Of a stretch of 42,906 nucleotides of DNA, positions 1-7,892 are shown piece after piece (the stretch's first letter is position 1; the number at the start of each line of letters is the position of its first letter). Source of the stretch: Bacteroidales bacterium. GTDB taxonomy: Bacteria; Bacteroidota; Bacteroidia; Bacteroidales; UBA932. Position numbers and translations under genes: made by a program. Where the stretch lies: the NCBI GenBank assembly GCA_012839605.1, contig DUNA01000012.1, forward strand, positions 1 to 42,906, given 5' to 3'. Below the pieces are notes generated by a model. That model worked only from the letters and a program-made list of their open reading frames with translations, ran no database searches and was not told where the DNA came from.

Positions 1-100
1 ACAAAATGTAACTCACATTGTGGTGGATATGCTTAACGATTTCATATCCGGTACCATGGCCTGTTTGAACGCAGAGAATGCCTTGTGAGTTACATTTTGT
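1..100. repeat. 17-bp perfect inverted repeat enclosing 66 bp at the window edge
   Basis: Bases 1..17 (ACAAAATGTAACTCACA) are the exact reverse complement of bases 84..100. The left arm is cut by the window start, so the true repeat may be longer. The arms carry codons 3-8 of the nicotinamidase-like gene, and the enclosed segment carries its following codons in opposite orientation. This is what a fold-back (inverted chimera) or a contig-end assembly error would produce. A genuine inversion is less likely, because flipping the inner segment still leaves a stop codon at the second arm. Confidence 0.75.
2..85 (+). pseudogene. Nicotinamidase/isochorismatase-family N-terminal fragment, apparently inverted
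   Basis: Read from base 2 on the plus strand, this gives QNVTH followed by IVVDMLNDFISGTMACLNAE, then NAL and a stop. It resembles the N-terminus of isochorismatase-type cysteine hydrolases; the Asp of VVDMLNDF would be the first catalytic residue. The real start codon of the same gene lies on the minus strand (108..106, MSEQNVTH) and overlaps the pncB stop by 8 bp. The coding sequence is therefore split: start on the minus strand, next codons on the plus strand, meeting at the inverted repeat 1..17/84..100. The intact gene would be a pncB partner in nicotinamide salvage (pncA-like). The fragment is too short to prove nicotinamidase activity, and a fold-back artefact is the likeliest cause of the arrangement. 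Confidence 0.6.
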
Positions 101-1561
101 TCAGACATGGTTCAGTTCTTCTTTGATTTTATATATAAGCCCCATTTTCAAGTCATACAGATCGTCCGAAATGTCTACTTTGTAAAAATGCGGGTTGATG
201 ATCCTTCGTTCCGTAGGGTTCATTCTTGATAATTCGTCTAAATATTTCTTTTGTTTCTCTTGAGCAGTCGTACGTGGCGCAATACGCACACCGTTTTCCA
301 CTACCTTATGCTGCAATATTTCTGACGTATAGGTACCTTCACGGTATACAGTTCTCTTTGTTTGATCAAACTCATCCCGTAAGAGAATCTCTTTGCCTTC
401 CTCTATGGCTTTTGCCAAGGTGTCATCACGCAAACAGGTGACATCGGCCTTGCTTTCATTTTCTTGGTAGATGCGGTACGTTATCTGGAAACCGGGATTG
501 ATTACTTTTGCTTTGTCGTTTGATATTTTTAATACAGGTTGGCCGTTTATCTGCACCATTTTATAGACATTCCCAAAGCAAGGATTGTGTTTGCTCGTAG
601 CAATGGCATCCCCTACTCCGTAGCAATCTATAGCCGCATTTTGCCTTTCCAAATCTGAAATCAAATATTCATCCAACGCATTGGAAGCAAAAATGATACA
701 CTTATCAAATCCTTCTTTATCAAGCATTTCTCTGCATTTTTTGGAAAGATAAGCCAAGTCTCCGCTGTCCAGACGTATGCCGTAAAAAGGGGTATACTTG
801 TTGTCTATGTTGTTGGCTTTAAAAGCAGCTATGGCATTTTGGATACCGCTTTTTAACGTATCGTATGTATCTATGAGCAATATAAGGCCTTCCCCTCTAT
901 GGCTTTTGATATACGTATCAAAGGCTACAAATTCCGATCTTGGATTGCAACCAAAAGCCGTAATATAGCTGTGTGCCATAGTTCCTGTACTAGGAATACC
1001 AAATTCAGTTGTTGCCAAAATATTGGATGTGCCTACGCAACCGGCTACAAACGCTGCTTTGCCTCCATGAAGAGACGCCCAAGGACCATGGGCTCTCCTT
1101 GAACCAAATTCAGTTACCGGTTTGTTTGTGCTTCGTGTGACGCGCGACGCCTTTGTGGCAACAGCCATTTGGTGGTTCATGATTGACAGCATAGGCGTCT
1201 CTAAAATCTGTGCTTCCAATAAAGGAGCCACTACTGTTATGATGGGTTCTTTTGGAAAAACGATCTGTCCTTCTTCCATTGCGTACACATCTCCTGTAAA
1301 GCGTACGGTAGTCAGCTTTTTACAAAAATCTCTGTAATGATCTTCCGGCAAAAACTTCCTGAAAAAAGATTCAGGCATCTTGCCAAACCCCTGGATCATA
1401 TCCAATACTTGGTCAATGCCGCTGACAACGGCCCAGTTGTTGTTGTCAGGTGCTTTACGATAAAACATGTTGAAAACGGCTGTTTTATTATCCAAGCCTG
1501 CATCCACAAAGGTTTTACCCATTGTATATTGGTATTTATCCGAGCAATACGATACTTCCAT
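101..1561 (-). CDS. pncB: Nicotinate phosphoribosyltransferase
   Basis: This cytoplasmic enzyme joins nicotinate to PRPP with ATP hydrolysis, giving nicotinate mononucleotide in the Preiss-Handler branch of NAD synthesis. The 486-residue length suits the bacterial family. Conserved blocks are EFGSRRAHG (151-159), GTMAHSYI (193-200, with the family's conserved active-site His) and RLDSGDL (263-269, phosphoribosyl binding). The start is ATG at 1561. The stop overlaps by 8 bp the start codon of a nicotinamidase-like gene (108..106), so the two were probably translationally coupled, with the partner supplying nicotinate. It is divergent from gpsA across a 71-bp gap holding opposing -7 boxes. The family assignment is secure. 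Confidence 0.95.
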   Translation of the reverse strand: MEVSYCSDKYQYTMGKTFVDAGLDNKTAVFNMFYRKAPDNNNWAVVSGIDQVLDMIQGFGKMPESFFRKFLPEDHYRDFCKKLTTVRFTGDVYAMEEGQIVFPKEPIITVVAPLLEAQILETPMLSIMNHQMAVATKASRVTRSTNKPVTEFGSRRAHGPWASLHGGKAAFVAGCVGTSNILATTEFGIPSTGTMAHSYITAFGCNPRSEFVAFDTYIKSHRGEGLILLIDTYDTLKSGIQNAIAAFKANNIDNKYTPFYGIRLDSGDLAYLSKKCREMLDKEGFDKCIIFASNALDEYLISDLERQNAAIDCYGVGDAIATSKHNPCFGNVYKMVQINGQPVLKISNDKAKVINPGFQITYRIYQENESKADVTCLRDDTLAKAIEEGKEILLRDEFDQTKRTVYREGTYTSEILQHKVVENGVRIAPRTTAQEKQKKYLDELSRMNPTERRIINPHFYKVDISDDLYDLKMGLIYKIKEELNHV

Positions 1562-1579
1562 TCTTATGACTTAAAGGTG

Positions 1580-1608
1580 TAAAGGTAGACAAATTAAGTT
1601 TATCTTTG
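1580..1608. promoter_or_regulatory. Back-to-back -7 boxes for pncB and gpsA
   Basis: On the plus strand TATCTTTG (1601-1608) matches the Bacteroidota -7 consensus TAnnTTTG, 24 nt before the gpsA ATG. On the minus strand TACCTTTA (1587..1580) is one base off the consensus, 18 nt before the pncB ATG. The two boxes are separated by 13 bp. I see no clear TTTG element 19-21 bp upstream of either. The gpsA box is the more credible of the two. Confidence 0.5.
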
Positions 1609-1632
1609 TAAGTTAACAAACAATTCAACATA

Positions 1633-2640
1633 ATGAAACTGTTTCAGAAAAACACGAAATTTGCCGTCATTGGGTCAGGGAGTTGGGCTACGGCTTTGGT
1701 GAAAATTCTTCTGGACACACAAAAGGAAATTTTCTGGTATGTCAGGGATCCCAAAATGATCCAATATATCAAAGACAACAAGCACAATCCCCATTATCTT
1801 CAAGCAGCCAAACTAGATTCCTCACGTTTGCGTATGAGCGCAGACATCAATGATGTTGTGAAAAATGCCCAAGTATTGATTTTCTGTATTCCCTCTGCCT
1901 ATTTCATTGCAGAAATGATCAATTTGAGTGAACCGCTTGATAAAAAATTTATAGTCACAGCCATCAAAGGACTCATTCCGGAACGCAATTTGTCCATAAC
2001 GGAATATTTCAACAGAATACATAACATTTCCTATGATTACCTGGGTGTCATTGCCGGCCCCGTCCACGCAGAAGAAGTGGCTATGGAACGGTTGTCTTAT
2101 CTGAGCGTTACGTGTAAAAGAAAAAGGACAGCAGAAAAATTGGCAGAGGCGTTTCATGCTCCCTACATCCTTACAAGCCCCGGAACAGATATTTACGGCT
2201 TAGAATATGCCGTTGTCTTAAAAAACATCTACGCCATAGCTTCCGGTATGAGCCGAGCTCTTGGTTTTGGTGACAATTTTCAAGCCGTTCTTGTATCTTG
2301 TGCGTATCAAGAAATACGTGCTTTTTTAAACCGATCTTTCCCCGATAAAAGCAGAAATACTTCGCTTTCAGGTATTCTTGGCGACTTGCTTGTTACGTGT
2401 TATTCGCAATTCAGTCGCAACAGAACCTTTGGGAACATGATAGGACAAGGATATTCCATAAAAACAGCTCAACTGGAAATGAATATGGTGGCCGAAGGCT
2501 ATTACGCCACTGCCTGTATTCATGAAATCAATAAAAAATACAAAGTACATATGCCTATTGCCGAGGCCATGTACAAAGTCCTCCACGAATTCCGATCTCC
2601 CGCCATAGTTTTTCAAGCTTTAAGCCAGAAATTGAAGTAA
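1633..2640 (+). CDS. gpsA: NAD(P)-dependent glycerol-3-phosphate dehydrogenase
   Basis: This enzyme reduces dihydroxyacetone phosphate to sn-glycerol-3-phosphate, the backbone precursor of phospholipids, in the cytoplasm. The 335-residue protein starts with a Rossmann fold whose nucleotide loop is GSGSWAT (14-20). The GPVHAEEVA segment (142-150) matches the family's GPsxAxEva region, and Lys197 in VVLKN is the expected catalytic lysine. The start is ATG 1633, with no Shine-Dalgarno, behind a TATCTTTG -7 box. The gene ends 3 bp before pgi, so the two form one transcription unit. The gpsA-pgi order is common in Bacteroidales, where lysS often precedes it; here the divergent neighbour is pncB instead. 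Confidence 0.95.
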   Translation: MKLFQKNTKFAVIGSGSWATALVKILLDTQKEIFWYVRDPKMIQYIKDNKHNPHYLQAAKLDSSRLRMSADINDVVKNAQVLIFCIPSAYFIAEMINLSEPLDKKFIVTAIKGLIPERNLSITEYFNRIHNISYDYLGVIAGPVHAEEVAMERLSYLSVTCKRKRTAEKLAEAFHAPYILTSPGTDIYGLEYAVVLKNIYAIASGMSRALGFGDNFQAVLVSCAYQEIRAFLNRSFPDKSRNTSLSGILGDLLVTCYSQFSRNRTFGNMIGQGYSIKTAQLEMNMVAEGYYATACIHEINKKYKVHMPIAEAMYKVLHEFRSPAIVFQALSQKLK

Positions 2641-2643
2641 AAC

Positions 2644-3981
2644 ATGATTCCGTTGTTGCACATAGATACCTCTGCAGTACTGCCATTTCTTAAAGCAAGT
2701 ACTTTTTCTCAATGGGAAGAGAAAGCATTGCAGGCTTTACAAAAATTGGAGCAAGGAACAGGAAAAGGATCCGATTTTTTGGGATGGATGCACCTGCCTT
2801 CCGCTGTACAACCCAAGCTGTTCCAACAAATAGAAGATATCCGTAGAGACTGGGAACGAGATATAGAGTTGGTGGTAGTCATAGGCATTGGCGGCTCTTA
2901 TCTGGGATCCAAAGCCATCATAGAGGCCCTTTCTCATCCGTTTGGACATTTGCTTCCCAAGAAAGGTCCACAGATTGTCTTTGCCGGACAAAACATAGAA
3001 GAAGATTACATCAGCTCTCTGATGGAAGCCATGGAGCGTGCATCTACTGCCTGCGTTGTCATATCTAAATCAGGAACGACTACGGAACCGGCTATTGCAT
3101 TCCGATTGGTCAAACAGCATTTGTATGAGCGTTACGGAGCAGAAGAAGCAAAGAGGCGCATTGTAGCCATCACCGACCCGGAAAAGGGTGCTCTTAGAAA
3201 AATGGCCACAAACCAAGGATACAGAACGTTTTCCATCCCACACGACGTAGGCGGTCGTTACTCCGTCTTTACTCCTGTAGGTCTGTTGCCTATTGCTCTG
3301 GCCGGTATTCGTATTGAAGAATTGATGCAAGGCGCAGCAGCTATGGAGGAAATAACAGCAGAGGAGAGTCCCAAAAACCCGGCTGTTCAATACGCCGTTG
3401 CTCGCAATGCATTGTACGCAGAAGAGAAAAAAATAGAACTCCTTGTCACATACCATCCCGGTTTGTTTTTCTTGACAGAATGGTGGAAACAACTGTTTGG
3501 AGAAAGCGAAGGAAAAGAACATAAAGGCTTATTCCCGGCCGGTGTAAGCTTTACAACAGACTTGCATTCCATGGGACAATATATTCAAGACGGAGAACGA
3601 CACGTGTTTGAAACAGTCCTTACCATTGAAAAACCTGTGGGCAAAGCAACCATCCCGCATACAGAACAAGACGACGACGGACTCAATTATTTGGCAGGAA
3701 AACGTATCGATTATTGCAACAAAATGGCCGCATTTGGTACACGTTTGGCTCACATAGACGGAGGCGTTCCCAACATTTCTCTTCAGATACCCCGTCTGAC
3801 TCCTTTTTATTTGGGAGCGTTGCTCTATTTTTTCCAAAAATCCTGTGGAATAAGCGGTTACGTATTAGGAGTCAACCCCTTTGACCAAGAAGGCGTTGAA
3901 GCTTATAAGAAAAACATGTTCGCTTTATTGAACAAACCGGGATTTGAGGCTCAAGGAGACCTTCTTAGAAAACGTTTGTGA
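2644..3981 (+). CDS. pgi: Glucose-6-phosphate isomerase
   Basis: This enzyme interconverts glucose-6-phosphate and fructose-6-phosphate in glycolysis and gluconeogenesis. The 445-residue length fits the shorter bacterial form. Visible family motifs are GIGGSYLGSKA in the first sugar-isomerase domain, SKSGTTTEPA (phosphate binding), GESEGKEHKG (active-site Glu) and a C-terminal AYKKNMFAL helix carrying the catalytic Lys. The ATG lies 3 bp after the gpsA stop, so the gene is cotranscribed and probably coupled. Its last 57 bp overlap in antisense the 3' end of the GH2 gene. Both reading frames look normal to their ends, so the overlap appears real and not a frameshift. Confidence 0.95.
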   Translation: MIPLLHIDTSAVLPFLKASTFSQWEEKALQALQKLEQGTGKGSDFLGWMHLPSAVQPKLFQQIEDIRRDWERDIELVVVIGIGGSYLGSKAIIEALSHPFGHLLPKKGPQIVFAGQNIEEDYISSLMEAMERASTACVVISKSGTTTEPAIAFRLVKQHLYERYGAEEAKRRIVAITDPEKGALRKMATNQGYRTFSIPHDVGGRYSVFTPVGLLPIALAGIRIEELMQGAAAMEEITAEESPKNPAVQYAVARNALYAEEKKIELLVTYHPGLFFLTEWWKQLFGESEGKEHKGLFPAGVSFTTDLHSMGQYIQDGERHVFETVLTIEKPVGKATIPHTEQDDDGLNYLAGKRIDYCNKMAAFGTRLAHIDGGVPNISLQIPRLTPFYLGALLYFFQKSCGISGYVLGVNPFDQEGVEAYKKNMFALLNKPGFEAQGDLLRKRL

Positions 3982-6336
3982 GGCGGCCGTAAGTATAATA
4001 TCTCCCGGTTGCTGTTCTGTCTGTACCACAACCAAACATTTGCCGTAAAAAGCCTTGCGTTCTTGCGCAACAAAAGATTCATGGCTCGTTGGATTTCCGT
4101 TATCCACCGCCTTTATGATGCCGGGACCTTCAATAGAGAAGGAAATCAAATCGTCTGCATACGGAACAAGCACCCCGTGTTCATCCAAAACCTCTACTGT
4201 TACAAACGCTAAATCTTTCCCATCGGCTTGTAAAACAGGTCTGTCTGCAGTAAGCCTCAATTGCGCAGCCTGTCCTGCTGTGGAAACCGTTCGGGTAAGG
4301 ACCTGTTGGCCGTTCTTATAAGAAATGGCCGTAAGCTTTCCGGGTTCATAAGCAACGCGCCAAAAGGCATGAAGCCGCTCAGGAGTTTTCTTTCCTACAC
4401 CCAGAGATTTTTCATTTAAAAACAACTCCACAGAATCGGCTTGATTATAATACGCCCACACGTCCACCTGCTGACCCGGTTCCCAATTCCAATGAGGAAA
4501 CACATGCAGCATGGGTGTGTCTGTCCACTCGCTTTGATACAGGTAATAGACATCTTTGGGAAATCCCGCCAAGTCTATGATTCCAAAGTATGAACTTCTT
4601 GCCGGCCAGCTATAAGGCGTAGGTTCACCCAAGTAATCAAAACCGGTCCACACAAACATACCGGAAATAAAAGGATTGTCCCTTACTTGAATCCACGCAT
4701 CTTCATGCGTATTGCCCCAAGGTACGTGCATATTGTCGTAAGCTGAACAGGCATAATGCGACGTTTCATAAGACATCCACCATTCCCTGGGCTCTATCCT
4801 TATAGAATCTGAAGGCATTTGGTAAAAACCTCTGGTGTGCACAGAGGAAGTCGTTTCCGTAGCTACAAAAGGCATATCCGGAAAATGTTCCGGTACTTTT
4901 TCATATGCCCAGCTGCGGTAGTTGAATCCAATGATATCCAGCGCATTTGCCTTGAATAAATTGTTGTGAACGCCCGGTTCGTCGCATCCGGCCGTAACGG
5001 GTCTTGTAGGATCCAATTCCTTAACAATTTCTACCAAATTGCGCGTGAGCAGGACATCTGAAGGAGAATCGTCCCACTGCTCCTTTACCTCGTTCCCTAT
5101 GCTCCAAACAATGACGGAAGGATGGTTGCGATCTCTTACAATGAAATCCTCCAAATCTTTCTTATACCACTCATCAAAAAACAAGGAGTAATCGTACTCA
5201 GACTTCTTTTGACGCCATACGTCAAAGGCTTCGTTTATTACTAAAAACCCCATCTTGTCACACAAATCCAACCACTCGGGAGCAGGTGGATTGTGAGCCG
5301 TTCTGACGGCGTTGCAGCCCATGTCTTTCAACAATTCCAGCTGCCGTTCCATAGCCCTGATATTGACAGCTGCTCCCAACGAACCCAAATCGTGGTGCAT
5401 GCATACACCCAACAATTTGAGCGAACGTCCGTTCAAGAAAAACCCTTCTTTGGAAGAAAAAGAAAAGGTGCGTATACCAAAAAACGTCGTATAGTTGTCC
5501 AACACGTTGCCTTTCCGAATAAGCTTGCTTTCTGCCGTGTACATCACGGGGTCGTCCACATCCCAACGTTCCGGGTTTTTGACTGTAAGAATTTGCTCTA
5601 CTTCTACCGGAAGTGTATCTTTCAAATCTATGAAAGTACATTCCCGCGCCACCGTTTTACCCCGGTTGTTTTTGACTTTCGTAAGCAAGTAGACATACGT
5701 GCCATCCCATGAGTCAACGGCCACTTTTGTACGTACACTTACCACTGCCTGTTCTTCCGTTACCCGGGGCGTAGTAATGTATGTACCCGAATACGGTATG
5801 TATACCCCGGATGTTGCCACCATCCTGACGTTCCTGTAAATGCCCGAACCGGAATACCATCTGGAATTGGGTTGCCGAGCATTATCGGCCGTCACTTCTA
5901 CCACATTGCTTTCTCCCGTCTCATTCAAGAAAGGGGTGATATCGTAACTGAAAGAGGCATATCCACACGGACGGTATCCAACCCGGTGTCCGTTTACAAA
6001 AACTCGGCTTTCCCGATACACACCGTCAAATTCCAAAAAGATGCGCTTGCCTTTCGTTTTTGATTCCGTAGCAAACACCTTCCTGTAAGTTCCTTTGCCT
6101 CCGGGAAGGGCTCCACCGGACGGAGTAGCCGGATGGTCTTTGTCAAAAGAGCCTTCTATACTCCAATCGTGCGGTAGATCTACTTGTTGCCAAACAAGGG
6201 AATCCTCTACATCTGCCGCTAAAGAAAACTCCCAATCTTTATTAAAATCAAATACGATCCTAACCGGTTTGCGTCCGCACGAAGTCATAAAGACAGCCAA
6301 AAAAACGCCTAACAAAAAAATACTTCTACATCTCAT
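3925..6336 (-). CDS. Glycoside hydrolase family 2 beta-galactosidase-type lipoprotein
   Basis: This is a predicted lipoprotein exo-glycosidase that most likely removes terminal beta-galactose from oligosaccharides in the periplasm or at the outer membrane. The N-terminus is a lipoprotein signal with lipobox MTSC (Cys20). It is followed by a GH2 sugar-binding domain (DLPHDWSIEG, then SRWYSGSGIYRNV), an Ig-like domain, the TIM barrel, and C-terminal DUF4982-like (AYYNQADSVELFLN) and Ig-like domains. The predicted acid/base is Glu416 (WSIGNEV) and the nucleophile Glu494 (VATETTS). The start codon overlaps the rnhA stop (ATGA), which couples a CAZyme to a housekeeping operon. Substrate specificity within GH2 (galactoside, glucuronide or mannoside) cannot be fixed from sequence; the domain order favours beta-galactosidase. 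Confidence 0.88.
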   Translation of the reverse strand: MRCRSIFLLGVFLAVFMTSCGRKPVRIVFDFNKDWEFSLAADVEDSLVWQQVDLPHDWSIEGSFDKDHPATPSGGALPGGKGTYRKVFATESKTKGKRIFLEFDGVYRESRVFVNGHRVGYRPCGYASFSYDITPFLNETGESNVVEVTADNARQPNSRWYSGSGIYRNVRMVATSGVYIPYSGTYITTPRVTEEQAVVSVRTKVAVDSWDGTYVYLLTKVKNNRGKTVARECTFIDLKDTLPVEVEQILTVKNPERWDVDDPVMYTAESKLIRKGNVLDNYTTFFGIRTFSFSSKEGFFLNGRSLKLLGVCMHHDLGSLGAAVNIRAMERQLELLKDMGCNAVRTAHNPPAPEWLDLCDKMGFLVINEAFDVWRQKKSEYDYSLFFDEWYKKDLEDFIVRDRNHPSVIVWSIGNEVKEQWDDSPSDVLLTRNLVEIVKELDPTRPVTAGCDEPGVHNNLFKANALDIIGFNYRSWAYEKVPEHFPDMPFVATETTSSVHTRGFYQMPSDSIRIEPREWWMSYETSHYACSAYDNMHVPWGNTHEDAWIQVRDNPFISGMFVWTGFDYLGEPTPYSWPARSSYFGIIDLAGFPKDVYYLYQSEWTDTPMLHVFPHWNWEPGQQVDVWAYYNQADSVELFLNEKSLGVGKKTPERLHAFWRVAYEPGKLTAISYKNGQQVLTRTVSTAGQAAQLRLTADRPVLQADGKDLAFVTVEVLDEHGVLVPYADDLISFSIEGPGIIKAVDNGNPTSHESFVAQERKAFYGKCLVVVQTEQQPGDIILTAASQTFSKKVSLSLKSRFVQ

Positions 6337-6809
6337 AACAAAATGCCTGTTTGTGTTTGAACAAATCCTTCATCCACCAACAACTCCTCTTCCGGTGCCC
6401 GTGCAGCGGCTACGGCCATTGTATCGCATTTTTCATTTTGCGGATGGCCGGCATGGCCTTTTACCCAAACAAAACGAACCGTATGCATAGAAGATGCTTG
6501 TAAATAACGGGTCCACAAGTCCACGTTCTTAATCTTTTTGAACCCTTTGGCCTTCCATTTGGCCAACCATCCTTCTTCTACTGCTCTGACTACGTACGTC
6601 GAGTCTGAATACACACATACTTGTGTACCGGGCTTCTTTAACGCTTCCAACCCTGCTATGACTGCCATCAACTCCATCCTATTGTTCGTGGTATGCTTAT
6701 AACCTGCACTCAGCTCTTTGTAGTGCCTTCCCGATTGCAAAATAGCCGCATACCCTCCCCGCCCGGGGTTGCCTAAAGACGAACCGTCTGTGTAAAGATC
6801 AACCTTCAT
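6333..6809 (-). CDS. rnhA: Ribonuclease HI
   Basis: This enzyme cleaves the RNA strand of RNA:DNA hybrids such as R-loops and Okazaki primers. Starting at ATG 6809 gives 158 residues, close to the E. coli enzyme. The catalytic acids are Asp8 (YTDGSS), Glu46 (NRMEL), Asp69 (YSDS) and Asp129 (NEKCD), with His122 in the GHAGHPQNE loop. A longer reading frame reaches 6863, but its extra 18 residues lie inside pdxA and precede the canonical MKVDLYTDGS start, so I reject it. The gene overlaps pdxA by 11 bp upstream and the GH2 gene by 4 bp (ATGA) downstream, which indicates one coupled operon. There is no sign of a hybrid-binding domain. Confidence 0.93.
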   Translation of the reverse strand: MKVDLYTDGSSLGNPGRGGYAAILQSGRHYKELSAGYKHTTNNRMELMAVIAGLEALKKPGTQVCVYSDSTYVVRAVEEGWLAKWKAKGFKKIKNVDLWTRYLQASSMHTVRFVWVKGHAGHPQNEKCDTMAVAAARAPEEELLVDEGFVQTQTGILL

Positions 6810-7836
6810 GTAGTTTGTTGGCGTGAAGCTCCTCGTTTTTTTTACGGGTTTTGTAAATATCACAAGCCTTAAAAATAGCGGAAAGCATAGATTCTGCCGA
6901 GGCCTTGTCCTCTCCGGCCAAGCGATAAGCCGTTCCGTGATCGGGGGACGTTCTTACTATGGGAAGACCGGCGGTGAAATTGACACCCTCTCCAAAAGAA
7001 AGCGCTTTGAACGGTATCAAGCCTTGGTCATGATACATAGCCAAAACAGCATCGAACTTCCTGTATTCGGCCGCTGCAAAAAAGCCGTCTGCCGCGTACG
7101 GACCAAAAGCCAAAATGCCTTCTTGGTTCACTTCTTCAATAGATGGAATAATGATTTCTTGCTCCTCCAATCCCAAAAGACCCCCATCACCTGCATGCGG
7201 GTTCAGGCCCAGAACAGCAATCTTAGGCTGTCTGATAGTAAAATCGTTCTTTAAGGTTTGATCCAACAGACGTATTTTGTGTACGATTTGTTCCCGGGTC
7301 AATGCGGCCGCTACTTGAGCCAAAGGAATATGCCCCGTAACTATACCCACTCGTAATTTGGGGCTGCACAACACCATTAACGGAGCCGGAACATCAAAAA
7401 CTTTCCCCAGATATTCTGTGTGCCCGGGAAAAGCAAAGCCTTCTTTTTTCATGTTTTGTTTACTAAAAGGAGCCGTAACCAACGCTTGGATTTTGCCGGC
7501 TTGTAAATCTTCCACAGCTCTTTCCAAGGCTTGCATGGCAGCTTGTGCCCCTTCATCCGTCATTTTTCCGGGTTCTGCCATAAAGTGATCTGAAACACAT
7601 GGAATCAAGTTTACCATTTTATAGTGTAAATCAGAAACAGAATGCGTAACGTGAACGTTCAAATTTTCTACTCCGGAAGATATTTTTTTATAAAACCCCA
7701 ACAAGCGGGATGATCCGTAAATAACAGGCGTGCATAATTCATTGATTCGGTTATCTGCCACTGCTTTTATCAACACTTCATACCCTATCCCATTCGTATC
7801 TCCTTGTGTAATCCCTACAATTATTTTTTTATGCAT
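6799..7836 (-). CDS. pdxA: 4-hydroxythreonine-4-phosphate dehydrogenase
   Basis: This enzyme oxidises 4-phosphohydroxy-L-threonine with NAD in the DXP-dependent route to pyridoxal 5'-phosphate. The 345-residue protein opens with GITQGDTNGIGYE, the Bacteroidota form of the usual GDPxGIGPE loop. The metal-binding histidines are visible in FPGHTEYLG, LNPHAGDGG and MYHDQGLIP. The start is ATG 7836, 20 nt downstream of a TATATTTG box on the minus strand. It is the first gene of the pdxA-rnhA-GH2 operon and is divergent from recG, sharing a compact bidirectional promoter region. The assignment is secure. Confidence 0.95.
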   Translation of the reverse strand: MHKKIIVGITQGDTNGIGYEVLIKAVADNRINELCTPVIYGSSRLLGFYKKISSGVENLNVHVTHSVSDLHYKMVNLIPCVSDHFMAEPGKMTDEGAQAAMQALERAVEDLQAGKIQALVTAPFSKQNMKKEGFAFPGHTEYLGKVFDVPAPLMVLCSPKLRVGIVTGHIPLAQVAAALTREQIVHKIRLLDQTLKNDFTIRQPKIAVLGLNPHAGDGGLLGLEEQEIIIPSIEEVNQEGILAFGPYAADGFFAAAEYRKFDAVLAMYHDQGLIPFKALSFGEGVNFTAGLPIVRTSPDHGTAYRLAGEDKASAESMLSAIFKACDIYKTRKKNEELHANKLHEG

Positions 7837-7856
7837 AAGTACGTTTATTAGAACAA

Positions 7857-7885
7857 CAAATATACATAAGATATCGCTATATTTG
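7857..7885. promoter_or_regulatory. Back-to-back -7 boxes for pdxA and recG
   Basis: On the minus strand TATATTTG (7864..7857) lies 20 nt before the pdxA ATG. On the plus strand TATATTTG (7878-7885) lies 7 nt before the recG ATG at 7893. The two identical boxes form a perfect inverted repeat with a 13-bp spacer. Each box falls close to where the other promoter's -33 contacts should lie, so the two promoters probably compete. Initiation 4-7 nt after the recG box would give an essentially leaderless recG message. Confidence 0.6.
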
Positions 7886-7892
7886 TGTGCCT

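Noticed and set aside
18-83. Phase-variable invertible segment controlling the nicotinamidase-like gene
   Set aside because: Inverting the segment would still meet a TGA at the second repeat arm, so neither orientation gives a full gene; a fold-back chimera is simpler.
3070-3522. 150-codon open frame on the minus strand within pgi
   Set aside because: It is a shadow of pgi with unnatural composition and no signal or motif.
6810-6863. Longer RNase HI start at 6863
   Set aside because: The added residues lie inside pdxA and precede the conserved start MKVDLYTDGS; no family support.
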